Shown piece after piece: positions 63,713 to 64,000 of a stretch of 64,000 nt of DNA (the stretch's first letter is position 1; each line of letters starts with the position of its first letter). The stretch is taken from contig NZ_HE997451.1 of NCBI RefSeq assembly GCF_000312525.1, positions 566,645 to 630,644 on the forward strand. The letters are read 5' to 3'. Source of the DNA: Bartonella florencae. Its GTDB lineage: Bacteria; Pseudomonadota; Alphaproteobacteria; Rhizobiales; Rhizobiaceae. The notes below the pieces were generated by a model. That model was not told the DNA's origin. It did no database searches and saw only the letters and a list, made by a program, of their open reading frames with translations. The translations under genes and the position numbers were made by a program.

Positions 63713-64000
63713 ATGCAAATTTTACAACATCTCTTCTTAACACAAAGTAAAAAGCCCATGCAAAAAAAATTTGTGGCAACGGCTGTTGGATATGTGCCGT
63801 GGGGAGATGGAGCAGCAGAGTATTTTTACAACCTCTACGAATATGAAAACGGTACAAGAGAATGTGAAAAGTTTGATGGTGCTCAATATTACACCATACC
63901 AGAAAATGCGGATTTTAGTACTAAAGCGCAAGTGAAAGCGTGGATTTACGGTGGTAATTTGCCAAGAAGCGTTCTCGATTATGAACCTCTCATTGATGAA
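63713..64000 (+). CDS. Phage-region hypothetical protein, cut by window end
   Basis: ATG at 63713 with AAGGATG seven bases upstream opens a frame that is still open at the last base (96 codons). It reads MQILQHLFLTQSKKPMQKKF and then WGDGAAEYFYNLYEYENG, with many aromatic and charged residues and no known motif. The product is soluble in character. It continues the rightward operon after an 180-base gap. Confidence 0.6.
   Translation, partial: MQILQHLFLTQSKKPMQKKFVATAVGYVPWGDGAAEYFYNLYEYENGTRECEKFDGAQYYTIPENADFSTKAQVKAWIYGGNLPRSVLDYEPLIDE

Noticed and set aside
1..64000. CRISPR array, insertion sequence or rRNA operon
   Set aside because: No regularly spaced identical repeats, no transposase-like frame with terminal inverted repeats and no rRNA sequence were seen.

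Overview
The window looks like a chromosomal segment of a Bartonella species (Rhizobiales, Alphaproteobacteria). The base composition is AT-rich, and the genes have clear alphaproteobacterial signatures: CtrA, ChpT, SciP, EipA, TIGR02186 and an FzlA-like protein. There are Bartonella-style autotransporter and peptide-binding paralogues, long non-coding gaps and many decaying genes. Genus is inferred from protein character and gene content; species cannot be fixed from sequence reading alone, but the expanded autotransporter/binding-protein content would suit a rodent- or cat-associated lineage.

Layout. 1-5.5 kb: the end of a MoxR/DUF58-type membrane operon (DUF4159 protein plus a partner), a metallophosphoesterase and a CDF metal exporter. 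5.9-6.1 kb: an apparent unannotated small RNA on the minus strand with its own promoter and terminator. 6.2-8.3 kb: a frameshifted SpoU methyltransferase and mnmA. 8.6-13.1 kb: a CtrA hub (sciP, a fliJ-like gene, ctrA, chpT, eipA and a coiled-coil membrane protein) with stacked inverted repeats in front of ctrA. 13.2-15.4 kb: an aminotransferase/oxidoreductase pair best explained as GnnB/GnnA, which would make the 2,3-diamino sugar of lipid A. A tRNA-Met follows.

16.2-20.1 kb: a large autotransporter with a three-fold repeated passenger. Its beta-barrel is cut off by one frameshift and one in-frame stop. 20.7-26.0 kb: a complete minus-strand peptide ABC importer (binding protein, two permeases, two ATPases). 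27.3-29.3 kb: tag and xseA. 29.8-37.3 kb: three more copies of the binding-protein gene in tandem. Each is followed, on the high-coordinate side, by a decayed copy of the first ~200 codons of xseA, so the array records tandem duplication of a ~2.5-kb [xseA 5' end + spacer + binding protein] unit. Only one permease/ATPase set is present, so the extra binding proteins may feed that transporter or act alone.

37.3-56.3 kb is mostly core metabolism and housekeeping: DUF6460, TIGR02186/TSUP, the etfB-etfA-ETF-QO electron-transfer operon, a ProC-like reductase, yraN-rsmI, an Mrp/ApbC ATPase, the rpmH-rnpA-yidC-engB cluster, an FzlA-like GST-fold protein, dapB and gpmA. A tRNA-Leu(CAG) at 56.66-56.75 kb marks the border of a prophage-like early region running to the window end. 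It contains an AlpA-like regulator, a YqaJ exonuclease with an ERF annealing protein, an AntA/AntB-KilAC antirepressor, a CI-like repressor divergent from a probably leaderless Cro-like gene, and DUF1376 replication-type genes. A shared palindromic operator motif sits in both control regions. No integrase is visible in the window.
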